DNA of 64,000 nucleotides. It comes from Pohlia nutans (Eukaryota > Streptophyta > Bryopsida > Bryales > Mniaceae). The DNA is taken from assembly GCA_022496805.1 (NCBI GenBank), contig CM040088.1:1302001-1366000 (forward strand), given 5' to 3'. This document shows, piece after piece, positions 12,087-24,400 of this stretch; positions within the stretch are counted from its first letter, which is position 1, and every line of letters starts with the position of its first letter. The notes under the pieces are model-generated. The model was not told the DNA's origin. It was given only the letters and a program-made list of their open reading frames with translations, and did not search any database. A program made the position numbers and the translations under genes.

Positions 12087-13162
12087 AACTATACAAATGA
12101 CATCGAGTGATTATTGAGAACCACCTGCTGCAGCGTCAGTGTCGGGCGAGGCGGCAGTGTCCGCATCTGCACTGCCAGCAGCTCCGCTGAATTCCAGACT
12201 GTCGTCGGCATCATCAGTAGCGGTCGATGACACTTGCCGGGGAGCCGGTGGAGCGGACGCTGGAGCAGGTGGAGGCGGAGGAGGCGGAGCGACAGGCGAG
12301 GGCGCAGGGGGAAGCGGAGGAGGCGGAGCAACAGGCGAGGGCGCAGGTGGAGCAGAACCTCCGCTGATGTCTGATCCCGACTGCTGACTACCAAGCAGCA
12401 GAGGTTAAGGAGTCGACGGCGGGGGGGTCAATGCGGCGAGAGGACCAGGCATTAAGCCCGTCATTAATGTCTGCAATGTCTGCTGCATGACATCCTGTTG
12501 CATTTGCTGTTGCCGTTGCTGTAACAGGATTGCCTCCATCTGCTGCTTATGCTGATCCATCATGAACTTCTGAAAGTCTTGCTGGTCCTTCCTCGCCTCC
12601 TCGTGCATCTTGAGATTGAGCTCCGCGTTCGCCGTGGTCGTCGTAGCGAGACCTTGAAGCGAGGTAGCCATCAAATTGATAAGTTCAGTGACAGACCCCC
12701 GCTTCTTCTTCTTCGACTTCGGCGTGGTGGAAGGAGACGCAAGAGGTTGGCCCGAGGACGCAGATGATCCGGGCGCATCAAATTTGCGGGGCGTCTCCAA
12801 TGGAACAGGAGTGAAATCTTCATCATTCAAGTCGTCATCCTCGTCATCGGAAGAGGAGTCCTCGACATCCGTGTCATCCCTCTTCCTCTTCGAAGGACTA
12901 CCCAACGCATCACTGGCTTTCCTCTTTGATGAAGACGGCGCAGGTCGTGCACCAGGGGTACTCCGATTTCCCTCGACCTGCACTGGGTATCCGTCCGCGA
13001 GGAAGTCTGCCTTGTCGAGGTCCAAGGCCTCGTTCGCGATGGCAGTCCAGAATACCGAAGTGTGATTCGATCCGATAGCGTAGGTGTTTACGCAACTCAT
13101 CTGCACAAATAGCATGACAGTCATCAAGCAAGTTAGAGAACCATATAGTTCACGAACAAATA

Positions 13163-13413
13163 ATGTTTAGATCGAGCCAACCTAAACTGTGACGGCCGGA
13201 GAGGATACTACTTTCAGGTCGACCCGAGCTAAAGTACAGCATCGATTCCTGGACTTGAACACCTAACGCTTAGCTCGACACGAGCTGAAATCCAGTGAGG
13301 GTCAAGTTGGACACATCAGACCAGAGCAGAACAGCAATTCAGGAGTTTAGGTCGACCCGAGCTAAAATGATTGTAACGCTAACACTACATAAGATTAGCT
13401 CGACACGAGCTGA
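13163..13413. repeat. Palindrome array, intron 3 of the minus-strand gene
   Basis: Five copies of the TTAGSTCGA-N-TCGASCTRAA motif at about 13164, 13216, 13269, 13347 and 13395 lie inside the intron spanning 13444-13101. They are imperfect; several have AGCTC or GAGCT arms. None falls in the flanking exons. Confidence 0.75.
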
Positions 13414-14831
13414 AGAGCATGTGTCCAAGTGCTGGATTGCGTACCAGAGCAGCACAGGTGAGCTTGGTTCCCGTGTAGACGGCGATGACATGCGACCCCG
13501 GCATGCAGAACTTCCTCACGACCCACAAGTAGAACTCCATTCTGAGTTCCGCATTGTACATCCGGTACAGCAGCTCATCGTACGCCCTGGGCTTCGTATA
13601 TACCTCCCTGTCTGGTGCGTAGAATGCCTCGGGGATCGCGACGTGCGGAATATTGGTCTTCTGCAAGAAGACGAGGAGAACTTTCGCACGCGCCTTCTTA
13701 TGTTTCGGGGGAAAGTCTCCCAGACGCTCGTTCTTTGCCGGATAGTAGTCCGCGAACTCCATCTTGTATCTGCCGAGGATGTCATCGTTCTCCGCAAAAC
13801 GCACAGCCTAGGACTGCTCAATTGCATCGGCGCAGATAAAGAGCCAGGCAGGTACTTCATTGAAGTCTGGTTCACGTCTCCTTTTGAGGGATGACATGAA
13901 GTCGAAGAAGAACGGCATCCCCGTACTCGAAACCTCTTTGTCCTCCACCCCGGGGAGGTATCTGAAGTCAATGACCCCCAGACTCAAGCCCGTAGGCGTG
14001 TCGGCTGTCCAGGCGCCCTCGTCCCAGTCGGCGTGCTCGTTGTGCTCTCGGTCGTATGGCCGGTAGTGAGCTTCTCCGGCGGGTTTTCTGAATTTTTTCT
14101 TCTTCTCAAGGAAGACTTTGAAGAATTCGGCAGCGTAGGAAGATATTTCCGCCGTCTTCTTATTCTTACTCCTGATCTGCTTGGCCTCCTTGAAGTATTG
14201 CTCTCCTGGCCGCTCGAGGAGCACATTCATGGTCGCCCTCGTGACGTTGTACTCCTCCTTGAACTGCCTCCACTTCTCGGGCACGAGGTCCCCCGCCGGA
14301 TTGAAGAGTCCGAGATCACGATTGATATTGAACAATTCCTTCTTGACAAGGTGCTTCCGCTTCCTCCTCTCTACCCACTCCTTGGTCGAATAGCACCTGT
14401 CGAGAACCGAAGAGATCGCCTTGATCGTCACCTTTGGATAACCATAATTCCACTTGGGGTTCTCGACGTTCAAGATATGTCCTCCAAGCTTCGCAAGGTC
14501 CTCGTAGGTCAAATTTCCCAGTCACTTGAAGAACTCGCGAGTGAGATTTCCACTCTCGGGATTCCAGGTAGTCTTCGCCTTGAACTTCAACCCAGTGTCT
14601 GGGTTGATAAGCTCGCCAGCACCTGCGCTTGAGATCACTTCGCTCTAGAGATCAAACACGTTGTCGGGCGCAGTGATTAATTTGAGCTCATTGTGGATGT
14701 CGAGAAGTACATCCGCATTGCTTTTCTTGGCGTCCTTCTGGGACTGCGTCACGTCGATCATCGCGAACCGCAGTTTCATAGCATTTTGAAACTCCTGCAC
14801 GGTTACATACACTGTTAGCTACTATGCAATA

Positions 14832-15041
14832 TTTAGGTCGACTCGACCTAAAGCAGCAGAGGTGTAGGAGCGCATGACTTGTATGGAGATTCAATATGCA
14901 AGATGACGAACTTCTGAGCAGATTAGGTCGAGTCGACCTAACTTGTGTTGCAATAGGTATACTCTAAGGGGACGGACTACGGAGTGGAATTTAGGAAACA
15001 ATAGCGTAGCAGCAAGCAATTTAGGTCGAGTCGAGCTGAAC
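14832..15041. repeat. Palindrome array, intron 2 of the minus-strand gene
   Basis: Three copies at about 14832, 14922 and 15020 lie inside the 252-bp intron 15046-14795. Two are exact 19-bp palindromes around one centre base (TTAGGTCGACTCGACCTAA and its complement form); the third has a GAGCT arm. Confidence 0.78.
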
Positions 15042-15949
15042 ATTACATTGAACTTCTCTCTGTTCTTCTGGGCGTCCCTCGTCCTCAGGGCCTGATTGAC
15101 CCTTCCCACCTCCACTGCTTCCTTGGGGTTCTTGGGGCAACCGAGATTTATCCACACTTGCCGCGCTCCCAATATGTTGGTGGCCCACGACGGCTTGATG
15201 ACACCAAAGTGGTTCACGCGGTTGTAGTAGGCGGATATGGAACGAAGGGTTTCATTATTCTTCGTCCAAACCATAAAGCAGTTCCATTGCGCGAACTCTT
15301 TGATGTCGTCTGCGGCCATTCCTTCCTTGCGCATCATGTAACTCGCCTTGATGCTGTGCTGCCTGTTGATTAGCCAGAACTTTCCATCTTTGATGGAGTT
15401 CTAGTCCGTCGGCCGCTGTTCCAGGTCGCAAGGCATCACGCACAGGGTCTGCTTGGTGCTCCTGTCGGGCATGTTGATGAGGAAGGTCATTATCTTCTTC
15501 GCCAGACCCGGCTCGTACGAGCGGATGTTCATATGCGGAGGGGCTTCGACTAGTTGCTCGATGGGGAGCAAGAATTTTGTCTCGACGCCGAACAGGAACA
15601 CATCAGTGCATGACGACCAGAACGTCCTGTACGCCTCGGTCGAGCGTGCGTAGTCAGGAGTCCTGTTCACCTCCATTGACTCCGGCAATGAAGCACTACT
15701 AGAGAAATGGGGTTCCGGTGTAAGAGAAAATCAACAGAAATTCTGCTGGTTCGTGTGCGGATTAGGAACAGTTGATTCCGGATCACAATCAACAGAAATG
15801 TCTTGGTTCGGTGTTGCTTCAATGTCCAAGTATACAGATAAAGAAAGTTTCTAATCTAGCATTCATTTTTTCTGGCCTGCCCGAGGAAAAGTAGCTGCCC
15901 GGAAATTTTGGGCTGCCCGGAAAAAAAATTGACTGCCACGGCCAAGAAC

Positions 15950-16078
15950 CCCGACCCACCACCGTAGGGCCCACCATGGCTAACCGAAGACCAATTGCCA
16001 ACGGCCGGATTCGAACACAAGACCTTCTAAACCCCAACCACTTACTAAACCACCACACCACATACACACGCTCATGCA
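15950..16078 (-). repeat. tRNA-derived SINE-like segment inside the CACTA element
   Basis: Read on the minus strand, an A-box-like sequence (about 16055-16036, TTTAGTAAGTGGTTGG) is followed by a B box (TGTTCGAATCCGG, 16017-16005). This is the internal polymerase III promoter layout of tRNA-derived SINEs. It does not fold into a clean cloverleaf, so it is not called a tRNA gene. Confidence 0.45.
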
Positions 16079-16140
16079 AGTATGAGAATTATCTTGTTAA
16101 TTATAAGAGAACTTAACCATTGCCGATTCGTTTGCCATGT

Positions 16141-16580
16141 ACAAAAAGCTTTTTTTTTCAATTTTTTTTTTGCACTATTTCATATAGGGATTTTTCTGTA
16201 TGTACAAAAAATTTCAGATTTTTTTGAATTTTTTTTTTTTTTGGACAAAATCTTGAAGGCTGGAGCTGTTTTTTTTTTCCCAGCAGTCTTTGAATATTTT
16301 TAACGCTGTAAAAAAAACTTTTTTTTCAAAATTTGTTTTTGCAATATTATATGCAGGGATTTTTCTGTATCTAGGAAAAATTTCAATTTTTTTTGAATTT
16401 TTTTTTTTTTCGACAAAATCTTGAAGGCTGGAGCTGTTTTTTTTTTCCCAGCAGTCTTTGAATATTTTTAACGATGTAAAAAAAACTTTTTTTTCAAAAT
16501 TTTTTTTTGCAGTATTATATGCAAGGATTTTTCTGTATCTAGGAAAAATTTCAAATTTTTTTGAATTTTTTTTTTTTCGA
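16141..16580. repeat. 168-bp T-rich tandem repeats
   Basis: Two complete units and one partial unit repeat with a period of 168 bp (the CAGCAGTC landmark recurs at 16281 and 16449). The units are rich in T runs and share GGGATTTTTCTGTAT. They form the middle of the CACTA element. Confidence 0.75.
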
Positions 16581-16631
16581 CAAAATCTGTCTTGGTTCTG
16601 TCTTGTTTTGACGCACTCTCTAGTAGTGAAT

Positions 16632-16745
16632 CAACAGGAACTTGTTGGTTCCAAGAGGAAAAGCAACAGGAACTTGTTGGTTCCAACAGAAATCAACAGG
16701 AACTTGTTGGTTCCAACAGAAATCAACAGGAACTTGTTGGTTCTG
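16632..16745. repeat. 30-bp subterminal repeats of the CACTA element
   Basis: The unit CAACAGGAACTTGTTGG recurs at 16632, 16664, 16694 and 16724, with exact 30-bp spacing for the last three. Diverged copies lie near the left end (about 15735 and 15790). In CACTA elements such subterminal repeats bind the TnpA-type protein, so the same role is inferred here. Confidence 0.7.
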
Positions 16746-17694
16746 TGCAGATGACTAAATGTTTGCTACGTCAAACTCATTCTCTGTTGGTTTCAACAGA
16801 TGTGTGTTGGTTTTGTCTTGGTTTTTACGCACTCTCTAGTAGTGAAGTCAGGGCGGACGCCAAGCTCCCCTCGTTGATGGCTGCAGGCGCCGATTTTTCT
16901 GCAGTTGGCCTCTTCTTGGAGCTGGACCCTAGGTGACTCTGGCGTGGGGCCGTCGAAGGTGTCTGAGGGGTGTTCAACTTACGTTTGCCTCGGCTCTGTT
17001 GCGGTCTAGGCAAATTTGTGCCCATGGATCCCGCACTCCCATGGCTTCGGGTATCAAGGGACACAAACTGAGGTGTCATCATTGTCCTCTGCATGTCCAG
17101 CTTCATTTTCAGGATGTCGAAATTCTGGATAAGCTTCCGGATCTTGGAGCACAGCTTTGCCCCATGCAGCGGCTGTCCATTGCTTCCCTCAAAGAATTTC
17201 TTGTCGAATTGTTCCTCCAGCTCCTTGACCATACCACTGAACTCTGTTGTTTCCAAGGAGGCTATTAAGGGGCTCAAGTTGAAAGGAATTAGAGCGGAGT
17301 TGAATGTGAGCGTGAAATTGTACTGCTGGTGCCTCGGGAATTCGTTGTTCGTAGTGACGCAATGCACGTGTACTATGGATTCATTTCCCGCGTTCATATC
17401 TTTCACCTTTTCCTGTATTAACAGCGGCAGGAATGCAGGATTATTCTTGTTCTTCGTTATGAAGTTCAAGTCACATGTCATTGGAATCATGTTAAGACTC
17501 CAGAACTCAACCAAATCCTGGTCGGCCATGTCCCAGTATTCACCAAAGTTTGCGAGGTCGTCGCCTTCGGCATCGTCCGCGGTTGGCTGCTCCTCAGCTC
17601 TCTTGTAGTAGCACTCCAGGTGTTTTACTTCTTCTGCCTTTGGTGTCCTCATCTCTTGATCCATTTCTATGCACAGAGTGTACATACAAGTGTT

Positions 17695-19060
17695 TAGGTC
17701 GATGCGAGCTAAATTGCTTACAACACATAGTATTCCATACAATGAGTCGCAGTAACCTGCATGTAGAATGTCATGTACATTTCTAGGTCGACCCGATCTA
17801 AGCGTACTTGTTCTTCATTGTCATACATGCATGTGTTTAGGTCGATACGAGCTAATGTGTAGAGGCAGGTGTTTAGGTCGGTACGAGCTAAAGTGCGTTA
17901 CAAATAGAGTTGAATGCGTCCTGAAGGGTATCGTAAGCATTCATGGCTCGGATTCTTGAACGTGGTTGTAACTATCACAAGCATCATACCTACAGTTGTG
18001 ACTACCACGGTAAGGTAGAATGTCACACTTTTAGGTCGATTTGAGCTAAAGAGCAACTATCGTTAAGCATGTTTGGATTGCGCGATATTCGAAATATATG
18101 AGTTACTTCTTGGGATGATCCGTTTAATTGGACTCTATCGAGTACAGATTAGGTTGAGTCGAGCTGAATCTTATGCCGTGTAAGTTCACCACTCTAATTC
18201 GCGCTTGTACTACGTGGGTGGCATTCAAGCGTAGCCCAACCATTTAGGTCGAATCGACCTAAACTGCCGTAACTGATTCATCAAATTTCTCTGAAGGCCA
18301 TTTAGAGCAATTTAGCTCGGCTCGATCTGAATGCTCACAGCTCATTCATAGACAAGCTGCGTAGTTTAGGTCGAGTCGAGCTGAATCACACGCAGTGTTT
18401 AGATTGATTTAGGTCAATTCTTATTGAATAGCAGATCATTCTTATCGCTACCGACCTAATCTACTTTATTTGGAACTTCGTCCTGGTTTCAATTGCCTCC
18501 TTCTCTTTCTCAGTATGATATTTAGTGCAGTTTAGATCGACTCGACCTGAATTTCCGCATCATTTAGGTCGACTCGAGCTGAATCGTACGCAGTTTGTAG
18601 GTAGAGTTGGGCAAATGCTTATTATATGATGGGGTAGTTTAGGTCGATGCGACCTGAATTTACACATGGACATTTTGATTGCTATACTATTGCAGCCTAC
18701 ATCCGGTCCATTTTATCGTTACGTGCGGATTTAGGTTGAGTCGACCTAAATTGCTGGGACGAGACAGTTCTTGTACTTTCTTTTTTCTTGTAGTTATCGT
18801 TTGAATTGATTATTTTAGATCGGGTCGAGCTGAATGGACTACAATTTAGGTCGATTCGAGCTGATACGTGAAATTTATTGGTTAAGTTTAGGTCGGGTCG
18901 AGCTGAATTGACTGCAGTTTAGGTCGATTCGAGCTGATTTGTGAAATTTATTGGTGAATTTTAGGTCGGGTCGATCTAATTTGCCTTTTCTCGGCAGAGT
19001 TTCTCTGTCCATTTACATCGGGTCGACCTAAACTGACATCGACCTAAACTGACATCGACC
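17695..19060. repeat. Palindrome array, leader intron of the minus-strand gene
   Basis: About 20 copies of the element palindrome (consensus TTAGGTCGA-N-TCGASCTRAA) run from about 17695 to 19013, ending in extra half-sites (CATCGACCTAAAC) to 19060. They fill the 5'-leader intron proposed between a donor at 19756 and the acceptor just before the start codon at 17664. Four copies at 18815, 18846, 18888 and 18918 form a duplicated pair with a period of about 72 bp. The spacers share little sequence. Confidence 0.82.
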
Positions 19061-19756
19061 TAAACTACCATCTGTCACATGCAGGTAATCCAAAAACCAT
19101 TGTGCTTAAACATAGCAAAACAGAGCAAACCTAAAACTATTGTCTATCATTTGCATGTAGACAATAGTAGTGCATAGCAGAATGAAACATTATGGAATTC
19201 ATAGTAGTCAGTAGAGCACTCACCTAATCTGCCGGAATACAAATTGGAAACTCTACAGAAAAATTGCTCCTGATGGCCAAATTGCTCAACCTAAAACATT
19301 GCAACAAATTCACTCATCAATGAACTAAACTTATATAGCATACATGAAATTCATTTGGAATTCAATGTATCAACAAAATCACCAATTCAAAGCAAGGAAA
19401 CTAGCAAGCAAGCAAAAACAGTTTTGTAACAATTCATAGCTCAATTCAGCATAATTAGAGACAATTTAATCTTCAATTTAATTCAACATAATTGAAGATA
19501 GTTTAGTTCTTCATGAAGGCAATGCCACAAATTGTTTAAAACGAAAACACAATTACATGCCACAATGGGACTGAAACAGAAAATAGCAGGGTTTACAATT
19601 TCATGGACTTTAGGGTTCAACAATATTTGTGGACTTCAGGGTTTAAAAATGTTCATGTAGCTTTTTATTCCTGTAATCGTTTGTTCAAAATATTCGTGGA
19701 CTTTAGGGTTTAAAAATAAACAATTACATGATAGGAACATGGAGATGTACACTTAC

Positions 19757-20330
19757 CTCAAAGAAGACGGCCCCTCCACCTTCAATTTGGCCCTTCCACC
19801 TTCAATTTTGCGTTTTGTCCTCCAACTTCCAACTCCAGCTTCAAACTATGTGTAAACCCTAACGAAAAAATACTAAACAAGACACAGCAAATGCTACAAA
19901 CCCTAGCCAAGCAAGAAGAGCAAATAAAACCAAAACAGTTGATACCAGCGGAGACAGCAGATTAAACTCTAACCTAGCCCCTCAGCCACTTCACACAAGC
20001 TTGAAATTCACCCTAAACCCTAAGAAAAGAAGCCAAACAAGGACGAGAAGGAGAACAGCGAGACGAGAGAAGAGACAAAGAAAACCCTAAACTGTGTGAC
20101 AACAATGTGAGGGAGGAGTAGTGGAACTGAAGCGCAGGATGAGCGTCGAAGAGCAAACCCTAAACACAACAAAACCCAAGCCCGAACCCACTTCGCAACC
20201 CTGTCTGCTTTAAGAGATAGCTTCAGCGACAATTCAGCTACAACAAACCAGCGACAACAAACCAGCGTTGGGCAAAATTAAGGTGCACAACGTCTCTTTC
20301 CCTCTCGCTTCCCACCAACACGCGCACTTG
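19757..20330 (-). promoter_or_regulatory. Putative 5' leader exon and promoter of the minus-strand gene
   Basis: On the minus strand, a GC-richer segment with pyrimidine-rich tracts and AAACCCTAA-type boxes typical of plant 5' leaders ends at a strong donor (TGAG/GTAAGT, intron from 19756 down). It lies upstream of the palindrome-filled intron and so would be the first, non-coding exon. The transcription start is not determined. Confidence 0.45.
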
Positions 20331-20365
20331 CACTGAACTGGTGTGACGGACTAACTGGTTCGAAA

Positions 20366-20640
20366 ACTGGGGTGACTCAAAGGTGCGCAAAACTGGGGTG
20401 ACTCAAAGGTACGCAAAACTGGGGTGACGGACTCACTGGTTCGAAACCCTAAGATTTTGGGAGAGACGAAGCACGGGCTTAGGGCACCTCAGATCGCGGG
20501 CACAAGAGAACCAGTCAACGGGCACGGGAGAAGCAGTCAACAGGCATAGGTGACCTCATCCACGGGCACGGGTGACCTCATCCACGGACACGGGTGACCT
20601 CATCCACAAGCACGGGTGACCTCATGCACGGGCACGGGCG
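20366..20640. repeat. Two short tandem arrays (26 bp and 22 bp)
   Basis: The first block repeats AACTGGGGTGACTCAAAGGT about two and a half times (20366-20425). The second repeats a 22-bp unit containing CACGGGTGACCTCATCCAC four to five times (about 20545-20640). They lie just upstream of the proposed leader exon of the minus-strand gene and might be promoter-proximal minisatellites. Confidence 0.75.
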
Positions 20641-20708
20641 AACTCGCGGGTATAAATTTAACGGATATGTGATGTGATCGCGACATTTTTTTCTAACGAG
20701 CCTTTTAA

Positions 20709-21474
20709 CCCTTAAACGTACCAGTCCTAGGTAGGGAAGTCAAACTACACAATTTAGCCTTCAAGATTTATCAAAATATATTTTGTAATATTTTTCATGC
20801 ATGGAATTGAATGTTTCCTATCAGTCTTGAAATTTTCAGATTTTTTTGATTTAACCCTTAAAGGTCCAGATTGGCCATTCCGGCCAGTATTATACGGCCG
20901 TATTTCATTGTATTTAGAATGGTTCTACACCTCCTATGAGTTTTATATCAAAAGTGAAGTTGAAATTCATGTCTACATGGTCTTAATAGCTATTGGGATC
21001 TCAATTTGGAACTTTCTACCTACAACAAATATTAAATATACGGCAACATATCTACTATGCCCTAAATCCTGTAAGGGTTAATACGGCTTTTTTAACAAAT
21101 TTTTAAGTCAAATACTTCAAAAAATAATTTTTATTACAAAAAAGCTTTAAAATTTTAATATTTTTTTGGGAGCAGGTACAAATTACAATGGAGAATCACA
21201 TGATATGTTTTCCATAGAAATTTTTTATTTAAATTTTGAAATTCGAAAGGTGAACATCCTATGTAGTGTAATTCAAACCTTGAGCTACAAAGCTTGCACA
21301 AGCAATAAAATACTCAATAATTGGAATTTTTAATATTTGAAAAGTGGAGTACAAACTAGACTTAATAAACTTCATTTTCTTAGTTGGATGTATTAGCAAC
21401 AAAAGTCATCTTTAAGATCAAAATTGGGTTTGACCAACAAACGTCCAGAAACTGGACGCTGGGACGTTTAGGGG
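20709..21474. mobile_element. TTAA-bounded MITE, copy 2 (host of a nested copy)
   Basis: Bounded by TTAA at 20705-20708 and 21475-21478, with termini CCCTTAAACGTACCAG and CCCCTAAACGTCCCAG (inverted). Near the right end, ACGTCC and GGACG form a small hairpin. A second, shorter TTAA element (20855-21077) is nested inside. No coding capacity. Confidence 0.65.
20855..21077. mobile_element. TTAA-bounded MITE, copy 3 (nested)
   Basis: A 223-bp unit is flanked by TTAA (20851-20854 and 21078-21081). Its termini are CCCTTAAAGGTCC and, inverted, CCCTTACAGG. It lies inside copy 2. The ends match less well than in copy 1, so this boundary is less certain. Confidence 0.5.
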
Positions 21475-21478
21475 TTAA

Positions 21479-24400
21479 CAACTTCGAGTAGGTCCTATGT
21501 AGACTTCCCATTATTCAAATTTATTGGTTTTTTCACCAGCACATGCAACGTTCTTCATTGATTCCAATGATATAAAATTTGGTCCAATATAAATTGTATT
21601 TTTCACAATATGATCGATTGAATTAAGCGTCCATTTTTGGGAAGATGTACAAATTTCATCCATAATTTCTCATCCGCCATACATTTTTTGTAGTGTGGAA
21701 TTTTACTGTAAATTCTTTGGGAAGTTAGCTTCATGCATATGTGAGCTGATAGAAAGGGGATGATTTGTGAAATTTTTATGCTTCATTTCATGTTGTGGTG
21801 ATTCACCCAAAATAATGAAGATTTCAGTGTAAAAGTGCTCTAAAAAATGTCAACTCATATAATTAAGCAACTAAAAAATCTCCAAAAATCACTACACTTA
21901 GAGTATTACATTTCAACCAATCACAAAAAAATTCATCCGTAGATTGTCAATATCTTATTCGACATCAGCACAAAATAATTTTGAATTTCAAAGTTAAATA
22001 GAATTTGAGGTAAATTTTCAAAAGTAAAAGCAAAGAAGTTCAGCTATGCCCTATGTCAACACCTCTCCGTTGCAATCTTTCATATCAAAAATAGACTCAC
22101 ACATAATTATTGTGAAATTTATAAGTGAAAGTGACTTGTCCATGTACGGTTTAGAACAAAATTTTATACGTTGAAAATTGACAGGAGTGGGTACATTAGT
22201 CAAGATCGGATTACACACACTAATAGAAGATGAAGAAGAGAACACAATCCAAAATAATAAAACAAGATAACAAACTTCCAAACACAAGAAATACTACTAA
22301 CACAATACATATGTTGTATTTGTAAGTATTTACTGTATTTTCGCTCTATTTGCAGTATTTTTGCGTTCTGTTGCTAGGTATTTTGATAGTTGTACAATTC
22401 CATATTGAAAATTTCTTTTTCTGGAAGGTGCGTAATGTATGTGCGCAAATCTGAACTTCAGAACTGAAGTTCCAATTCTTCACAGATTCTCTGCTATTTG
22501 CATTTCGGACGTTGTAGTGACCATAATGTGATTTGCTAGGCACTAAAGGGTTAATGATGTTAAGGGCTAAAAGCTTATAGCTTTACAATTTCTAAATACA
22601 GCGTAAATTATGTTTCTAAATTTTATTTATTTTTAAATATGCTTATAAACAAATTGGTTTAAGAATAAATCATGTGAAACAATTACTAGTATTAATTACG
22701 ATATGTTGTCCTATGATTAGGTTTTCCCCCAAATGATGTTTAATGTCCACAAATTTAAATTAATATTTAGCGCTAGCTGTATTTTAATAAACCCAATTAA
22801 ATAAAAGACTAAGGCTTTAGGAGTTATAATTTAAAGGTTAAAGATATTAAAATCCCACAAGTTGTAAATAGTTTCAATATGTAAAATTCATGAGAATTTT
22901 AAATTTTTGCAAAGGTATGTATGATTTGTAACGTTTACAAAAAATAAAGTACAGTGGTTGCAATAATCTTAAATATGCGTTCGATTAATTTAAAGGTTAC
23001 TTATAGCGAGGGCAATTAAATCTATGAAAGGAATTAACGGACAAGTTGTTAATATTTTAAATAAATGTATTGCTTGAGAACATTAAAGTCATGCAATGAA
23101 AGAATTTTATGATGCATAATGTTCACAAAAATTAAAATTTAGCGATAGCTGTATTTCCCTAAACTCAATGAAATAAATGAGTACTAAGCGCTTTAGGAGT
23201 TTAAAATAAATGAGTAAATGCTCATACATTTAACGTATTCAAAATATTTACAACTTGTCCATTCTCTCATTTCAAAAATATAATTTCTTTTGATATAATT
23301 TATTGAATGCATTAAAATACAACAAGCACTGTACTTTATTTTTTGTAATTATTACAAATCATACATACCTTGGCATAAAATGAAAATTCTCATGACTTTT
23401 AAATGTTGACATTATTTACAACTTGTGGGATTTCTTATTATACCTTTAAACTCCTAAAGCGTTTACAATAGTCTTTTAGTTGATTTGGCTTGTTAAAATA
23501 CGGCTAGCGCTAAATTTTTATTTTTCTAGACATTATACATCATAAAAATCCTTGCATGACAATTAAGTTTTCATGCATTTAACGTATTCAAAATATTTAC
23601 AACTTCACCGTTGTCTCTATTCAAAGATTTACGTTCTTTTCCTATAATTTTTTAATTGATTGAATGCATTAAAAGACGGAAAGCACGGTACTTTAATTTT
23701 TGTAAACAATATAAATCATAGTTACAAAGCTTATCAGAAATTCAAAATTCTCATGAATTTTAAATGTTGACATTATTTACAACTTGTAGGAATCGTTATC
23801 ATAGTTACCTTCACATTCCTAAAGCGTTGTATTAAGAGTAATCATTTTTTATCTACTTGTGAACTTAAGTTTTATTTACGTTAAACTTAAGTTTGATATT
23901 AAATTTGTTAAAAATTGATCATTTATCTGAGTTTTTATTTTGTAAATCAGAAAACTAAGTTGTAAATGCTTTCATATATTTGAATAACCCAATCATAATT
24001 CAATATAATTATAATATAATTATTTGGAAAGCTATTGAAAGGATATATAGCGTGAATGTATTATTTTAAATGAAAGTATTTGAAATCCTATAGACAGTCT
24101 GTGGTCATATTAAATGTCAGTGGATGATTTCAATGACAAATGCTTTAAAATATTACCTTAATTATTAAACGTTTTATATTAATATGCGGATCGTTTAAGG
24201 TTACCTTCAATTTGGACCTTTGTGATTCTAATAATAATGTCTTAATTTTCACGAAATTCCTACTGTAGATCATTGGGTGATATAGAGCTGTATCATTCGA
24301 AAGTCATGTAATATATGGTATTTACAATTTAGTCATGTTTTTAACGATTTTGGTTTGATGAAGTGGACCGTATGGAGATGAGATTAAAATGATTTTCTAT

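Larger units (their letters stand above)
15694..16844. mobile_element. Non-autonomous CACTA (EnSpm) element
   Basis: The 1151-bp element starts CACTACTAGAGA and ends TCTCTAGTAGTG. It is flanked by the 3-bp target duplication AAG (15691-15693 and 16845-16847). These are the hallmarks of the CACTA superfamily. It has no transposase frame. It sits inside exon 1 of the minus-strand gene. Removing the element and one AAG puts the two exon halves (ending SALTS and continuing LPESMEVNR) back in frame, which confirms the boundaries. The interior has 30-bp repeats near the right end, T-rich 168-bp tandem repeats and a SINE-like segment. Confidence 0.9.
10624..17664 (-). pseudogene. Decayed 5-exon element gene: methyltransferase-like plus FCP1/HAD domain
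   Basis: Five blocks read as one spliced frame: 17664-15047 (minus a 1154-bp CACTA insertion), 14794-13445, 13100-12125, 11876-11575 and 11421-10624. All junctions are GT-AG with matching phases (0, 0, 1, 0). Together they would encode about 1,629 residues. The first ~490 residues are unrecognised. Residues ~489-940 end in a motif like methyltransferase motif I (PGSHVIAVYTGTKLTCAAL), but no catalytic NPPY/DPPY is seen, so that call is weak. A Ser/Asp- and Gln-rich then Pro-rich linker follows. The C-terminus is an FCP1/NIF HAD phosphatase-type domain. Five in-frame stops (15401, 14645, 14522, 13808, 12405) and the insertion make it a pseudogene. It shares intronic palindromes with the plus-strand transposase at 27810. 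It could instead be two genes, split at 12111. Confidence 0.6.

Noticed and set aside
12139..12387. A plus-strand Gly/Ala-rich frame.
   Set aside because: It is the antisense of the Pro-rich linker exon of the minus-strand gene; the repeats (APSPVAPPPP) fit the minus frame.
13445..13560. An active DNA adenine methyltransferase in the minus-strand gene.
   Set aside because: Only a motif I-like glycine region is visible; the catalytic NPPY/DPPY motif was not found, so only a weak methyltransferase-like call is made.
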